From Chrysopilus asiliformis (Eukaryota > Arthropoda > Insecta > Diptera > Rhagionidae): a DNA stretch of 64,000 bases. Under the pieces are notes generated by a model. The model was not told the origin of the DNA and did no database searches. It was given only the letters and a program-made list of their open reading frames with translations. Each line of letters starts with the position of its first letter. Within the stretch, counting starts at the first letter, position 1. The stretch is from contig OZ035962.1 in the NCBI GenBank assembly GCA_964034945.1, positions 102,622,784-102,686,783 of the forward strand, given 5' to 3'. Below are positions 37,181-48,994 of this stretch, piece by piece. Both the position numbers and the translations under genes were made by a program.

Positions 37181-37514
37181 TTTCATTGCAATTTTTCACT
37201 TCATTTCACTTTGTCTGTTATATAATAAATATATGAATCAAAAAAAAAGTTTGTCTATCACATTTTTCCATTTTTAATCGATTTACAAAGTGGTCCACAA
37301 TACCCCGAGATTTTTCAAAATCGCAAAAACGCCATTTTTGCGCCAACTGATAAAACTTGTATAATTTAATACAATTTGACCGAACTGCTGTGAGCCAAAG
37401 AGAGGTTATTTATCGTACTACAAATTCAAGCTTTGAAATTTTCAGAAAAAGTTTTTTTTTTGCGAGTTTTTAGCCAAAACGAAAATGCGGTCCAGAATAT
37501 CCCAGTCTCCCCTA

Positions 37515-37740
37515 CCATAAACTGAGGTAACTTTGGCCCAAAAAAACGTGTCTTAATAATTTTTCGACTATATTTTTTCTTTGTACATAGTTTTTTGTAT
37601 TTATTTTCTTTGTTGGACCTTTCTAAACGTTAATTGCGGAAAATATTAATAACATTTTATGTTCCGCTCTTTGCAGAACTTGTTTTTCGCTTGGGCCAAA
37701 GTCACCCAGGGGTTGGGGTGACTTTGTCCCATTGTATATT
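37515..37740. mobile_element. possible decayed MITE with GGCCAAAGT hairpin
   Basis: 'ggtaactttggcccaa' at about 37522 is matched by 'ttgggccaaagtcaccc' at about 37693, an inverted pair about 170 bp apart, followed by another 'ggggtgactttgtcccat'. It abuts the pogo-like element's right TA. Ends and target duplication are not certain. Confidence 0.35.
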
Positions 37741-37864
37741 TTTCATTATATTTAACACCAAATACATATCTTAGAAAGACATTGAATCAATAGTGTACGT
37801 TTCACTTTCAACTAATAATGCTCCACTCAGTATGATTCATACGATTTTGCGCGGCAACCAATTT

Positions 37865-37885
37865 CCATGGTATGATATACCATGG
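37865..37885. repeat. short perfect palindrome
   Basis: 'ccatggtat' and its complement 'ataccatgg' separated by GAT. Function unknown. Confidence 0.6.
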
Positions 37886-37994
37886 TATCCGGTTCGCCAT
37901 TATATACGGCAGTAGAAGCTCAAAACTGAACTTTCTCGAAAGTGAATTTCTCAGATTTTTTCGACCTTTCTGACAAATTCATAGAACTTATACC

Positions 37995-38040
37995 AGAACT
38001 TATTCCAGAACTTATTCCAGAACTTATTCCAGAACTTATT
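37995..38040. repeat. 14-bp tandem repeat, about 3-4 units
   Basis: Units of 'ccagaacttatt' plus 'tt'/'cc' variants in a row. Confidence 0.8.
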
Positions 38041-38160
38041 TAACCCAATCACTCATTGCTACTTCTGCAACCAGCGCGTCTCAAAAAAATTTGATTTGTA
38101 TATAACGGTATTTCAAGATCGATATATACAAGAAATTCCGTTTTTTATAGCTTTTATTTA

Positions 38161-38417
38161 CACTCAGAAAAATGGAGGCTAACTCGACGACCTACATACG
38201 GCGTAATTGGCCTCGGGCAGGCGCGCGTTCGCCTGCATGTGGGCAAGTAAAACTCGGAGAAATTCTGAAATTAAGCCACCAGCAGGTGAAGTAGGGCATT
38301 GGGAGCTGCACGAGTTGACCTTAGATAGGTTAACTCTGACCGCTAGCTGGCTTACAGAAACCTCTGTAAGGTCAGAGTTAACCTGACAAAAAGTTGACCT
38401 GGACATTTTTCTGAGTG
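38161..38417 (+). mobile_element. family B MITE, copy 3 with TA duplication
   Basis: 257 bp, differing from copies 1 and 2 mainly by a loss of about 15 bases around 'gagttgacctgtgg'. TA at 38159-38160 and 38418-38419. This copy shows the target duplication most clearly. Confidence 0.9.
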
Positions 38418-38539
38418 TAGCTTGTTTTTTTGTCTGCTTCTATGTCTGTCAAGATCAAATCTTCTAATTTCATTTTGGTCCATTGGTTTGACTTGAAATT
38501 TTCCAAACATACGTAATTCCGGTGACAATACAATATTTC

Positions 38540-38835
38540 CAATACTTCATTCTTGTAAGGATAACGGATGATCCTGTAATGATAACGTGATTGTAATTTT
38601 CCTCAAATATTCCGGAAAAAATCTCATCTTGAGGTTTTTGGAGTCGCTAAATCTGATTCTGAAGTTAAGAAGTCTGTAAGAACAACGGATGGTTCTGTAA
38701 GGATAACGTGGTCATCTTTTTCTTCAAATTTTCCAGGAAAATCTCATCTGGGGCTTTTTGGGGTCCCTGAATCCGATTCTGGAGTCAGAAAATCCTTAAG
38801 GATATCTCAAAGGCAAGGATACATATTGGAAGACT
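38540..38835 (+). repeat. repeat family C copy
   Basis: Two similar sub-units of about 120 bp, each with 'gtaaggataacg', 'tccgg/tccag gaaaaatctcatc' and 'tttttgg(a/g)gtc', ending 'ggatatctcaaaggcaagga'. Reverse complement of 11200-11535. Confidence 0.65.
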
Positions 38836-41800
38836 AATAAGTAACCTATAAAATAAAAATTTTAAAAAAAATTTAAAAAATGCTTTCACTAAAAAAAATG
38901 TAGGTACTAAAAAGATTTTTTTTTGTCGCCGTGTATCAAAAATAAAAGTGAGATAAATACTTATTTTTTTTATGCTTTTATCTCGCTTTTATTTCTGGTA
39001 TACTACATTAAAAAATATTTTTGTCTTCTTAGTACATTTTTTTAATAAAAAGCTTTTTTTTGCGGTTATATCAAAAACTGACGGTTTTTCCTCCTTCAAA
39101 ACCTAACCTCAAAAGTTTGACGTGTATTCCTTAAATTGTGCAACGAAGCAAAAAAGTAAATGTTTGTTTATTTTTACCTTAATGTTAATGCTTCTCAATA
39201 AATTCAATGACTGTCAAAATTTTAATGCTGGTGAACTAAATTCAACTCGAATTAATACTACATAATAATAATACTAGTATTATCTATAGTGCAATCTAAA
39301 CGCAGTCAATGAAATGCGAATTGCAATTTTTATGAAAACAAAATTGTTATTAATAATCTGCGAATGAATGCTTGTTTTTGGAGTGTTTTCAATGATTTCG
39401 ATGGATTAAACTCGACGTATTTATCTCGATGGATAAATTGTTTTCTGTTGATTAATTGAAATGGAATTTCAGTTTCCAATTTTATTAAGTATTTGGTGTT
39501 CCTGTTTTTAGGTAGACTAAAATCGCTTAAAGCACATAAAAATCAACTTAAGCTCTGTTCTATAAAAATGGTAGATCAATTGTTTAATCAATACCAATAA
39601 AATAAATTCGTCCATATTTCTTGTGAAAAGGCCATAAAATTCTTGTGTATTCTTTCTGTAAAAACATTTTTAATAATGACTTAAGGCATTTGTTTGCAAA
39701 ATATGTATATCTGACCTAATAATGTGAGTTTCTTATGGCTGTTTTCTAAGAATGTTTTTTGCCAATGTATGCTTAGACTTCCGGTCATTGCTAAACATTG
39801 GATTTTGCTTTTCATTTACTCAGGAGCAAGAAATTTCGTCTAATAGAAATGTATATAACAATTATTCTACGTAGATCTCTAGTCGAACGAATATAAAGAA
39901 AAACTTTTACATGTTGGAGGACTTTTTTTCTTTCGATTTATTGAATTTTATTCAATTTTCATATAATGTTGTGAAAGCAGAAGTCTAAATGCAGCAATGT
40001 TTTTTTTTCTTTGAATTATAAGCTTTTGCCTAACAACCGGCGCGACGTTTTGTATTTTATCAATCTAGAAATTCTTGGCGCATATTTTATCAATCTATAA
40101 ATTCTTGGCGCACAAATATATATATTTTTTTTTGCTAAAAGAGATACGTAATATGACTAAATACACTGTGGAATAATTTTCTATAATCAAATAAATGTCA
40201 TAAGTTGTCAAAATTCAATTTATAACTTCTTCGGTTATTTTTATGTGATGTCAAACAGATAAAAGAAAGAACATCATTGAATCGCATAAGATGGAAACAA
40301 CGCTTAATAAGCTGACAAATATAATTTAAAGTACCAAATCGAATGACTTTGATATATAAAAGTCATTTGAAAATATCTGCCATGTCTCATTCAGTCAATT
40401 TTTGTCTTTTCCAACAGTGGGAAATTAGCATAAGAGAACTTTCCCTTGTTATTCCTTGAGTTTTCTGCTAGCTCGACTCCTACAGTGGCTACAGTATCCG
40501 TATTTCATAGGTATATGAAAAATGCGTGCCTAGCATTTCAAATCATCAAATTCCGTTTCTAAAGAACGTCTCAATTTACCTTTTTTTTGGAGCTGCGTGG
40601 CATTTTTAGGAAATCTCTTGTAAGAAGTATGCCAAAAATTTTCCCTCCGTCTTTTATGTTTGCATTGCTACGCACATTCAACATAAGTTTGCAGGTTTTT
40701 CATGTATGTTAGAGGATCTTCCCTACTTGATATTTGTCTTTATTTCTGTCAACGGTTTCTTCAGTAAAATATTCATTTTAGTATGTATATTTCAGCTGAA
40801 CAGAAAAATTTCGATTTAAAGCTAAAGAAAGTGGGTGGACAGTATAAATACAATATAAAGAAAGAAGAAAAAAAAACATATAATCGCCCTTTTTCAAATC
40901 TTAAAAAGGACACACAGTAAAAAATAACTATATACGAACTTTTTCACTAAAGACCTGAAGTTGAAATTACGGTAAAGAGCCCTTGTTATTTACAAAGTTT
41001 TGGATAACTAAAAACTTATTTGCTTTTTTAATTTAAAGAAGTGTATGAAATCAGGAAAGCTACTCGAAATTCTTTAGAGCGGCTTTTCGCAACCTTTTTA
41101 AGTGGGTCGCCGCCACGACAGATTGCCTTCTGTGTGCACGAGCCCTTAGTTCTGCGAAAGCAGCGCGTAAATTGGAGCCGCGTAAATGCAGCTTGTAAAA
41201 ATAAGGGCTTGTAAAAATAAGGGATCGGTTCCGAAATCGCCAACATTTGACAAAAACTTGGGATAAAAAAGTTTTTAATTTTTTTCAATAAAAAAGCATT
41301 CTTAGGATACTATTGACAAAAAATATATAATATAGTGTGACTATCATTTTTGGTATCAAAAAGCCTAAAACTTTATAGGACTGTAATCATAATCTATCTC
41401 GTTTGTTTAATTTATTGTTCCAAGTGAAGTCTTTGGTATGTATTTTAAAAAATTGTCCTGACACATGCGGTTAAAATCCTTAATCTAACCTGACGACAAA
41501 ACACAATATCTATGAAGGAAAAAAAAATTTTTTGCTGAAAATTCGATTCCAACTTGAAGAAGTTTCAACCGCGCTAGAGTTTTCAACCGCGCTGAAGAAG
41601 AAGTTTCAACCGCGCTGAGGAAGTTTCAACCGCGCTGCGTAGAACGAGACCGTGTAAATTCGAGAGTCCCTTAGGAGTCCCAAAAAAAAAAAAATTCGGA
41701 CACTTTGAATGTGAAAAATGAAAAAAAATGTACGCGCAATCTATTTTGTCAAAAATCGAAGCATCCAAAAATACAAAAAAAAATTGCGGATGTTAAGCGG

Positions 41801-43100
41801 GGACTTAGACCCTATTGTGGCTTTTCCTTGAATTTCTGATACTGAAGATAAGTAAATTCGAAAAAAAAATCGCAAACTATACTTTTGTCTTAGGTCGTGT
41901 CGGTGTGTTTCTCCCTTAAGAGATGAAAATTTTCGCCTGCGGCACATTTGTGTCAAGGAACTCTATATTGTGTCGTTTTTTTTGTTTTATTGGGTTTCGC
42001 AATTTTTTCAAAATCCTTTTTTTAAAAAATATTTTTTTGAGAATTATGGTTTTGCGCTGTTTTTTTTACCACCTATGAAAGTGAGTTTATTTTTTAATTT
42101 TTAAATCTTGGGGCCCAGGGATTTCAATCAATATACTAAATGTATGTTAAATTATTTAAAAAATTCACTTCGATATAAGAAAAATCCGTGTCAGGCACCA
42201 CACGGGAATAGAAACATACCGTCCTATAAAGTTTTCAGAAATAATCTCCAGTGAGCAACACTTTTTTTTTCAAAATTTTCTGATCTTTGAAACTTAGCTT
42301 TAGAAGGATATTTTTTGTTAATTAGTTAAATATTTTTTGTTAATTTTTGTTAATTAGTAAAATCTTATATAAATTTGTCTTATTATGCTATTACTACATT
42401 TTCGACTAATTGGGCTTTAAAATAACATAAAATAATCCCTCAAAAGCTATGTCAGTGATAGGGAACTTTTCTGTATATGTGAAAGTCTTAGAGAACAACA
42501 AAAAAATAAGGGGATAACAAATTTAGAATCATTTAATTTCTCCCCTTTTTCCATTAATTTGGAAAAGTGACCTTAGATACAATTTTAAACCATTCTGACT
42601 ACTAAAGTAATGAAGGCTATGAAAAGATAGTTAAAGTAGCTAGAAAGAAGATTTTCGTATTTTTTCCAGACTTTTCTATAAGTTACTGAAAAAGTATAAA
42701 TAATCGCTTTTTTGCAATGCACAGAAGACCAATTTGAAATGAAAAATTGGCCAGATTATGTCACAAAGAAGTTAAAAAACCCTTCTTATCCGGGGACATT
42801 TATTTCCCCTTTCAATTTCCACATAGACATAAATTTAGTGGCACCACCATGAATTCTTGAAATAAATGCTTTTTTGAAAAAAATTCTTGCGGCTTTGCAT
42901 TTTTCGACATTGTTAGATTTGAATGTGAATCAGTTTTTTATCGCAACGAATATACATTCCCATGGGACCATTCGGTAAATTTAGACAGCAATAACTGCAT
43001 TCGACGAAATAAAAACCAGCAGAAAAAAAATTGTTGGAACATCGAATCAAATATTTTTTTCCTGGGTTGATGCAGCCATAGTATAGCATCACTTTTTGGG
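38836..43100. other. long AT-rich stretch, no gene recognised
   Basis: Holds small tandem duplications (about 40060-40110 around 'attcttggcgca'; 41556-41635 around 'gaagtttcaaccgcgct', about four units) and, near 41068-41110, 'gcggcttttcgcaacctttt' followed by 'taagtgggtcgccgc', which looks like one end of a decayed hAT element. Nothing else could be assigned. Confidence 0.45.
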
Positions 43101-43102
43101 TA

Positions 43103-43708
43103 CACTGTAGGAAACGAGTTAAAAAATACTCTAAAAATGAAGTAAATTTATTGTGAAATAACGTTACAGCTGGTAAAAATACGCCAAAAAGTCGTACTTT
43201 CCAAAAGTTCAGGCAAAAATTGTTTAAATCTACCTCAAAGAAGGAGGAATTCTAAATCAGACAACCAAAAAATCTAAAAATAGTTAAAATTACACCTAAA
43301 ACACGATAAATGTAAATTCTAAATTTACTTCACTTTATGTGTAAAATTATTTCATAAATAAAGTAAATTTACGTCCAAAAATATGTAAAAAAAAAACGAA
43401 TATGTTGAAAATTAAACATTTTTATGTTGAAAATTCAACTTTTGTGGAATATTCAACACATGTTTACTTGAAATTAAACAAATGTAGAATTTTAAACAGG
43501 AAATGTTCAACTATCAACAAAAATTTTGGAATTGCATCAATTTATTTGTTAAGAAATAATTTGTACTTAAAAGAAAAAAAAAACAATTTGTAAAAAAGTC
43601 TTTCGTTGTTGAAGATTACACTTCGGGTTGAAATTTTACTTCATTCAATTGAGTATACCTGTTACACTCATTTAATGAAGTAAAATTTAGCAAAAAGTTC
43701 TTAGAGTG
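43103..43708. mobile_element. possible TA-inserting element, 606 bp
   Basis: Between TA at 43101-43102 and 43709-43710. Ends 'cactgtaggaa' and the complement of 'cactctaagaa' match at 9 of 11. The interior is very AT-rich with many 'gtaaattta' and 'gaaaattaaac' repeats and a chance 63-codon frame. The start CACT resembles family B. Confidence 0.5.
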
Positions 43709-43710
43709 TA

Positions 43711-44480
43711 CCCTGACTTGAAAATATAGCGCCAGGAAAATGAATATATTGGCAACCAACGTTGTCAAAGATTGGAATGAAGAAGCCAAGTCATATTTAG
43801 GTCGATTAAACAACACTCCTGATGAATTCTACGCAAAGAATAAAAGCCACTTCTTATATTCGCACATACTTCCATAAGTATATATAGTAAATTTTCCAGC
43901 CAGAGGAGCACTAGATCAATGGAGCATTGGTTGATTCTTCCTTTATATTGTAGTGTCTGAAAATTAATGCTGTGAACAAATCCTAATTTCAGTTTCTCCC
44001 CGGCAAAGGTATTATCTCGTTCTCACATGAGTGATTTTTTGATAATATCCATTGAAAATGTGCGTGAATTATAATCGTTTTCCACAATTTTCTATCAAGT
44101 TGAAAAGCGCTCCTTTTTTATTTCAATGAACACATCTTTTGCCATATCCTGAATTATGATCTCGTGCGAAAAAAATATTTTCCATATCACTGTCATTGCG
44201 GAAATACTTGAAAGGAAAAAGATTATCTGAATACTTAAATATAAAAATATGACTTTGGTGACTTGTTTTAAGAGATCTAAAATTCTTAAGACGTCTCAAC
44301 GCTTTTATGGGTGATGGTTTAGGACTTTTAAAGCAGATAAATATAAAAAAATGACTTCGATAAAAAGTTTGTTTAAAAATTGTTGGTATTTCCCGTCCAC
44401 TAACATCTAAATACTTCGCCCCTTCTCTGTACACCGAGATATATACTTTATCATATTGATAAAACTCCAGATTTTTTGGA
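43711..44480. other. unannotated AT-rich intergenic DNA
   Basis: No gene; the 103-codon minus ORF at 44123-44434 resembles no known protein. Confidence 0.4.
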
Positions 44481-44566
44481 CAAAAGAACGATGCACGAAA
44501 ATGCCCCTGTACTAACTTTTGGGTTTCACTTTCGTAGTACCTCCATTGGAAAGGTGATTTGCTCTA

Positions 44567-44829
44567 CACTTAGAAAAATGTCAGGTCAACTTTTTGTCAG
44601 GTTAACTCTGACCTCTAGCTGGCTGACAGAGGTTTCCATTACATGAAATTACATCCTCGAAATGCCTATCTAAGGTCATGCCCTACTTCACCTGCTGGTG
44701 GCTTAATTTCAGAATTTCTCCGGCCACAGGTCAAAAACACAAGTTTTACTTTCCCTCATGCAGGCGAACGCGCGCCTCGCATAGGCTAAATTTTCCTGCC
44801 CGAGGCCAATTACGCAATTTTTCTGAGTG
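44567..44829 (-). mobile_element. family B MITE, copy 4 (reverse, diverged)
   Basis: Ends 'cacttagaaaaatg' and 'tttttctgagtg', TA at 44565-44566 and 44830-44831. It is reversed relative to the other copies and carries many more substitutions and small indels, so it is an older insertion. It interrupts a copy of the repeat that forms the fold-back at 44914-45090. Confidence 0.85.
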
Positions 44830-44913
44830 TAGTTTCATGGATATAAGCCCGTTTTTGACGGGGAACTGCAGGGGGGTGGACAGTTGCCATCTTAGGCGCA
44901 ATGATTTTTCCAT

Positions 44914-45090
44914 GCAGGATTCGACGTTTTTTATGCCCCCGGGCTAACTTTTGAACCAGTTGGGGTTTCACTTTCGTTGTACAACTCCAACGCCAAAAAA
45001 GAGATTACCTCTCCAATGCAAGTGCTACGAAAGTGAAACCCCAACTGGTTCAAAAGTTAGCACGGGGGCATAAAAAACGTCGAATCCTGC
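44914..45090. repeat. fold-back repeat, arms of about 67 bp
   Basis: Left arm 44914-44980 starts 'gcaggattcgacgtttttta' and runs through 'aactggttcaaaagttag' on the other strand; the right arm (45024-45090) is its near-perfect complement, with a 43-bp loop. A related single-arm sequence occurs at about 44500-44560 ('gggtttcactttcgtagtac'). Class unknown. Confidence 0.85.
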
Positions 45091-45630
45091 GTGGTTCTTT
45101 GGTTAAAAATCGACTTAATAAAATGGTTTTGTCATATCGATAAACATTTGTCATATGGACAAAATATTTGTTTGTGTGAATACCTGCTCTCATGATGAGA
45201 CCTCCTGCGATTCAAAAGGGGGGGATTTTTTCTGCGTGAAGCAACAGATGACTAGCGGGTGGAAAAGGGTGGGGAAAGACTAATTTTTATCGAATACTGT
45301 ATCCAACTTCCTCCACTATATTCCAAAAAGTTATCATTTTTCTCTTTACAATATAAGCCCAAATTGCTCCCCAAGCAATATCATAAGGAAAACATTTCTC
45401 GAAAAAAAAAAGAAAAAACACTGGAGGCAGATTCCAATAAGAAACCATTCAGGGACGACATGCCTAAATCCGGGACATGTTGTCACCACCCTATTTGGTA
45501 TGTAAGATGTTAAAAAGGTTGGTAACATCTGGAGTGAACTGATATTTATAAATACTGCTGAAACTTGACTCCAAAAATGATAAACGGATTTCTTATACAA
45601 CAGAATTTTAAAACTTTTTGCACTTAAAAA
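45091..45630. other. unannotated intergenic DNA downstream of maltase
   Basis: No gene is recognised. A degenerate 'gggacatgttgtcaccaccc' at about 45472 resembles the ends of decayed repeats elsewhere in the window. Confidence 0.4.
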
Positions 45631-45636
45631 TTTAAT

Positions 45637-45642
45637 TTTATT
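45637..45642 (-). promoter_or_regulatory. polyadenylation signal of the maltase gene
   Basis: AATAAA on the minus strand, about 95 bases past the stop codon, the first canonical signal downstream. Confidence 0.65.
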
Positions 45643-45735
45643 AAAATTACTTATAGAGGGTCAATTCCGTTTTTTTTAAATGTGGAAAACCACAGATGTG
45701 TGTGTTTTTATATACAAATCTTGCTTACTATCAAT

Positions 45736-47992
45736 TCACAATGAAGCAAAAACTGTTCCAACTTCAACGTAGGCCACAACATTTTTCGAGGAAACGACTT
45801 GCCTAAAAAGTATATACATATGTAGAATCAAAAATTTGTTAAATTTTTATGAAAAAACATACCCTTCTTCATATTCGGATTGTAGAGATGTTGTGATAAC
45901 TTCCAACTTTTCAGCTACCTCGTTGAAATATTTACTGATATCAACAGAACTTTCCTCTTTTCCAAAATTCAGTAAAACGTAAAAAGCACCTCCCTCGGAT
46001 GACTCTCTGGGAAATCAGACTCAAAATATAAAAATCAACATTTAAATATTTTTCAAAATTACCGCTTGTATAGTAAAATATTTTCCCCTATTAAGACGCG
46101 CTCGTAACTTTTACCTTGGAATGATGGATTCTGACGAAGTCGGACCAATTTTTTGAAAATATTCAAATGGCTTCTCGGTGTTTTTTCTTGTAGTGCAACG
46201 TTGTTAGCTTTATAGTTTGCGGCAACCGGAAGCCATGTATCCGGATTTGTTGAGAATCCTAAAATTAATATTAATTTTTTTTAGTTTTGAGGTAATTTGA
46301 AATTTGAATTTTTTTTGAGTTTCACCTGCACTGACAGAATCATCCCATTGGAAAGGTGTACGGGCTGGATCTCGCGTTACGGCTTGGTAGTGATCGGGAT
46401 CTGAATTACAAGCTTGAGGATCGACTGTTCTGTCCCAAGAAACAAATCCATCTTCCATAACAATTTCTTCGCCCTAAATTTTTTTAATCATATTTTTTTA
46501 GGATTTGTCTTAATAAAGGGTTTTAGAAAATGTCACCAGAGGGGTTGTCCATAAAAGACGTTACTCTATTTTTAGGATTTTCGGAGTATGCTCCCTTAAA
46601 GCACACCATCATAGACCCCTCCTCTTCCCAAATAAAGTGACGTATTTTATGGACAGCCTCAAAGTATGGGCTTCTCTCTATTTCTCTCGAAAGCAAAAGA
46701 AAACTTACATTGTAAGTAATAGCGATTCCAGGCAATGTCTGAACCATAATATTCAACAAATCAGCCCGATTATATCCATATCGTGTGGCAACTCGCCGTT
46801 GATCATGATTTCCCAACACCCAATTGGCATGACAATCTGGAGGCGTTAAAGCCAGCCAAGAATCAATGTATTGTGAGAAATCAGCCCCAGTGCTAGTAAC
46901 GGCCAAATTCTTTATAAATTCAAAATTGAATGGGATCTGAGATCCATTACGGACACCATCTCCATAGAATTTTACGGAGTTTTCAAAAGTAGTATAAGAT
47001 TCTGTCATCATAATGCGTGTGTCGCCACCGTGTTCCTTTGTGTACTCCCTCAGGAGCTCTTGCCAATCGAAAATAATACCGTAGGTCTCCGGTCGGCTGT
47101 TCGTGTAAATGTGATAGGTATGGCAATAGGCGTTGGGATTCGGGCATGCAGGATCGACGGGCTCATCAGGGTAGTCGCCATTTTCATCAGGTGCCACTTC
47201 AACCATGAACGGAACTGCATCAATTCGGAATCCATCGACCCCTTTGTCCAGCCAAAACCGCATAACATCTACGATTTCCTCTCGCACTTTTGGATTCCGG
47301 AAGTTCAAATCCGGTTGCTGAACGCTGAATTGATGAAGATAGTATTGCTGACGTTCCTCATTCCATTCCCATGCACTATAACTGAAGTTACTGACCCAAT
47401 TATTCGGTGGTACTCTCTGTCCGTTAATGATCTTTCCGTTATGCCAAATATAGTAATCCGTGTAAGGATCGATGCGTTTAATGGAATTCGCAAACCATTC
47501 ACTCTGATCGCTTGTGTGATTGGGCACTAAATCCATGATAATTTTCAAACCGATTTCCTTCGCGCGTCTCATAAGATTTAGGAAATCATCAATGGTTCCG
47601 TATTCCGGTTGAATTGATTTATAGTCTGAAATATCATAGCCCGAGTCAACCATTGGAGATTTAAAAATCGGTGAAAGCCACGCTGCTGTTACTCCCAGTT
47701 CTTTCAAATAACCCAATTTTTCGGCAATGCCTGCAATTATAAGAGTTTTTAAAATCAAGTATATTCTTGGCTTTCGAAAGAATACTTTTGCAAAATTTTG
47801 AAACATAAAAATTAGAATTTCATAAAAATGAAGTTTTAAAAAATCGGAAAAGTTACCTTTTAAATCCCCAATGCCATCACCATCGCTGTCCTTAAAGGAC
47901 CGTGGGTAAACTTGATAAAAATTTCCTCCTTCCCACCAATCTTTGCCAACGGCATATCCAATTAACGCCAAAAATACTATCAGATATTTCAT
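45736..47992 (-). CDS. alpha-glucosidase (maltase), GH13, six exons, complete
   Basis: Secreted or membrane-anchored GH13 alpha-glucosidase releasing glucose from maltose or sucrose-type sugars, as in insect gut and salivary maltases. Exons (minus strand, high to low): 47992-47857, 47730-46709, 46473-46326, 46258-46063, 46006-45863, 45802-45736; all five introns are GT-AG and phases match. The joined frame is 570 residues, the usual family length. I chose ATG 47992 over an in-frame ATG at 48013 because it starts directly with the signal peptide (MKYLIVFLALIGYAVG). Catalytic features: DLVPNH (Asp112, His117), nucleophile Asp216 in GFRIDAV, acid/base Glu289 in MTESYT, and Asp355 in GNHDQ. TYN|GEEI and TPFQWDD span or follow junctions as in relatives. 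No damage is seen; the exact paralogue cannot be told. Confidence 0.95.
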
Positions 47993-48015
47993 TGTCACTG
48001 GAATAAAACGCAATC

Positions 48016-48054
48016 AACTAATAAACTTCTTCGTTGCATTAAAGGGCTTTTATA
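48016..48054 (-). promoter_or_regulatory. core promoter of the maltase gene
   Basis: TATAAAAG on the minus strand at 48054-48047, followed about 30-35 bases later by TTAGTT (48021-48016), a fair match to the arthropod initiator TCAGTT. This predicts a short 5' UTR of roughly 27 bases before ATG 47992. Confidence 0.7.
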
Positions 48055-48059
48055 GTCGT

Positions 48060-48527
48060 CGATTGTTTATTCAACTAATTAACTTGAAAAAAAAATCGTG
48101 AAAAAATTTGTACTTCCGATTACTAATTGTTTGTACAAATGTTATATAGATTCTATTTTGTATGCAAAGTTATTGTTGAGTAATGGTACGTTTTGGCATA
48201 TTGCACTATCTTTTTTTTCTATAATAGTGCGGATGAAGCACTTGTGCAAACTAAATACGTTTTGAATTTATCTCAATGATTTGAAGAACAGCAACAAAAT
48301 ATCATAAGGTTCCAACATCTTTTTATACTTCATATTCGAATCATCAATTCCGTTTCATCAGGTACTAAAGTTATCTACACTAGGGGGTGGGGTATGAAGA
48401 AATATTATAGTAATTTTAACAACCAAAACCACAAATATTATTATATACGGAATCGCTTAGTTAAGTGTTCCAATCTGATATTATTGAGATGAAAAAATTT
48501 GATAATCATACATCACATTTTCTTTAA
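48060..48527. other. upstream region of maltase, nothing recognised
   Basis: AT-rich sequence between the maltase promoter and the pogo element; any gut or sugar-response elements cannot be identified by eye. Confidence 0.4.
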
Positions 48528-48994
48528 TAAGGTAGGTGGGGGTAATAAGGCCCACCACTTAATAAGGCCCAGGGACGAAAAATCATATTTCCAGGACAGG
48601 TACAGATCTGGTTTTGTGCATGTTTGTGCACAGTTTCAAAAGAAGTTATTTCGTGCAGAAACAATTACGCGGTCTCGCACTGGTCAATTGCCACAGTCAA
48701 TCAAAGGCAGTTGGAGTGAGTGTTTTCACTTTTTTATAAAATTAGCTGAACGAAAAGGTAAATATTTCAGTGATTTTTCTTTGTGGACCATTTGTATTTT
48801 TGTTATATTTGTGATTAGAATAATCCCTTAAGTGATGTCTGTGTGTTTATTTTGCCAATATTGTGGGGGTTGGGTTTGATTAGGGCTCGAATTTTTTTTT
48901 CAATGATGTGTCTAATAAGGCCCAGAAGAAATTGCATTGGGCCTTATTAAAAGCTTTAGATTGATTTTTGTTTTTATTTTTTCTTAGCCTCAAG

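Larger units (their letters stand above)
35245..37512 (+). mobile_element. pogo-like DNA transposon, decayed, with PHD-type tail
   Basis: A 2268-bp element between TA at 35243-35244 and 37513-37514. Terminal inverted repeats are 'ggggagactgggg(t/a)tattc' continuing 'tggacc'. Inside the ends is a recurring motif 'gg(g)gaatt(g/a)tggacca' (about 35270, 35612, 35636 and inverted at 37288), likely transposase-binding sites. Only the last part of the transposase survives (36860-37180). A 508-bp insertion lies at 35744-36251, and a further foreign stretch rich in 'aactaacccc' motifs probably covers about 36420-36835. The pogo assignment is inferred from TA targets and end structure. Confidence 0.8.

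Noticed and set aside
47030..47530. 166-codon plus-strand ORF
   Set aside because: It is antisense to exon 2 of the maltase gene and has no recognisable protein features.
46523..48013. The 496-codon continuous minus frame as a single-exon protein
   Set aside because: It reads through two introns; GT-AG sites in the right phase and family alignment (GDLK-G-IAEKLGYL and TYN-GEEI) show these parts are removed.
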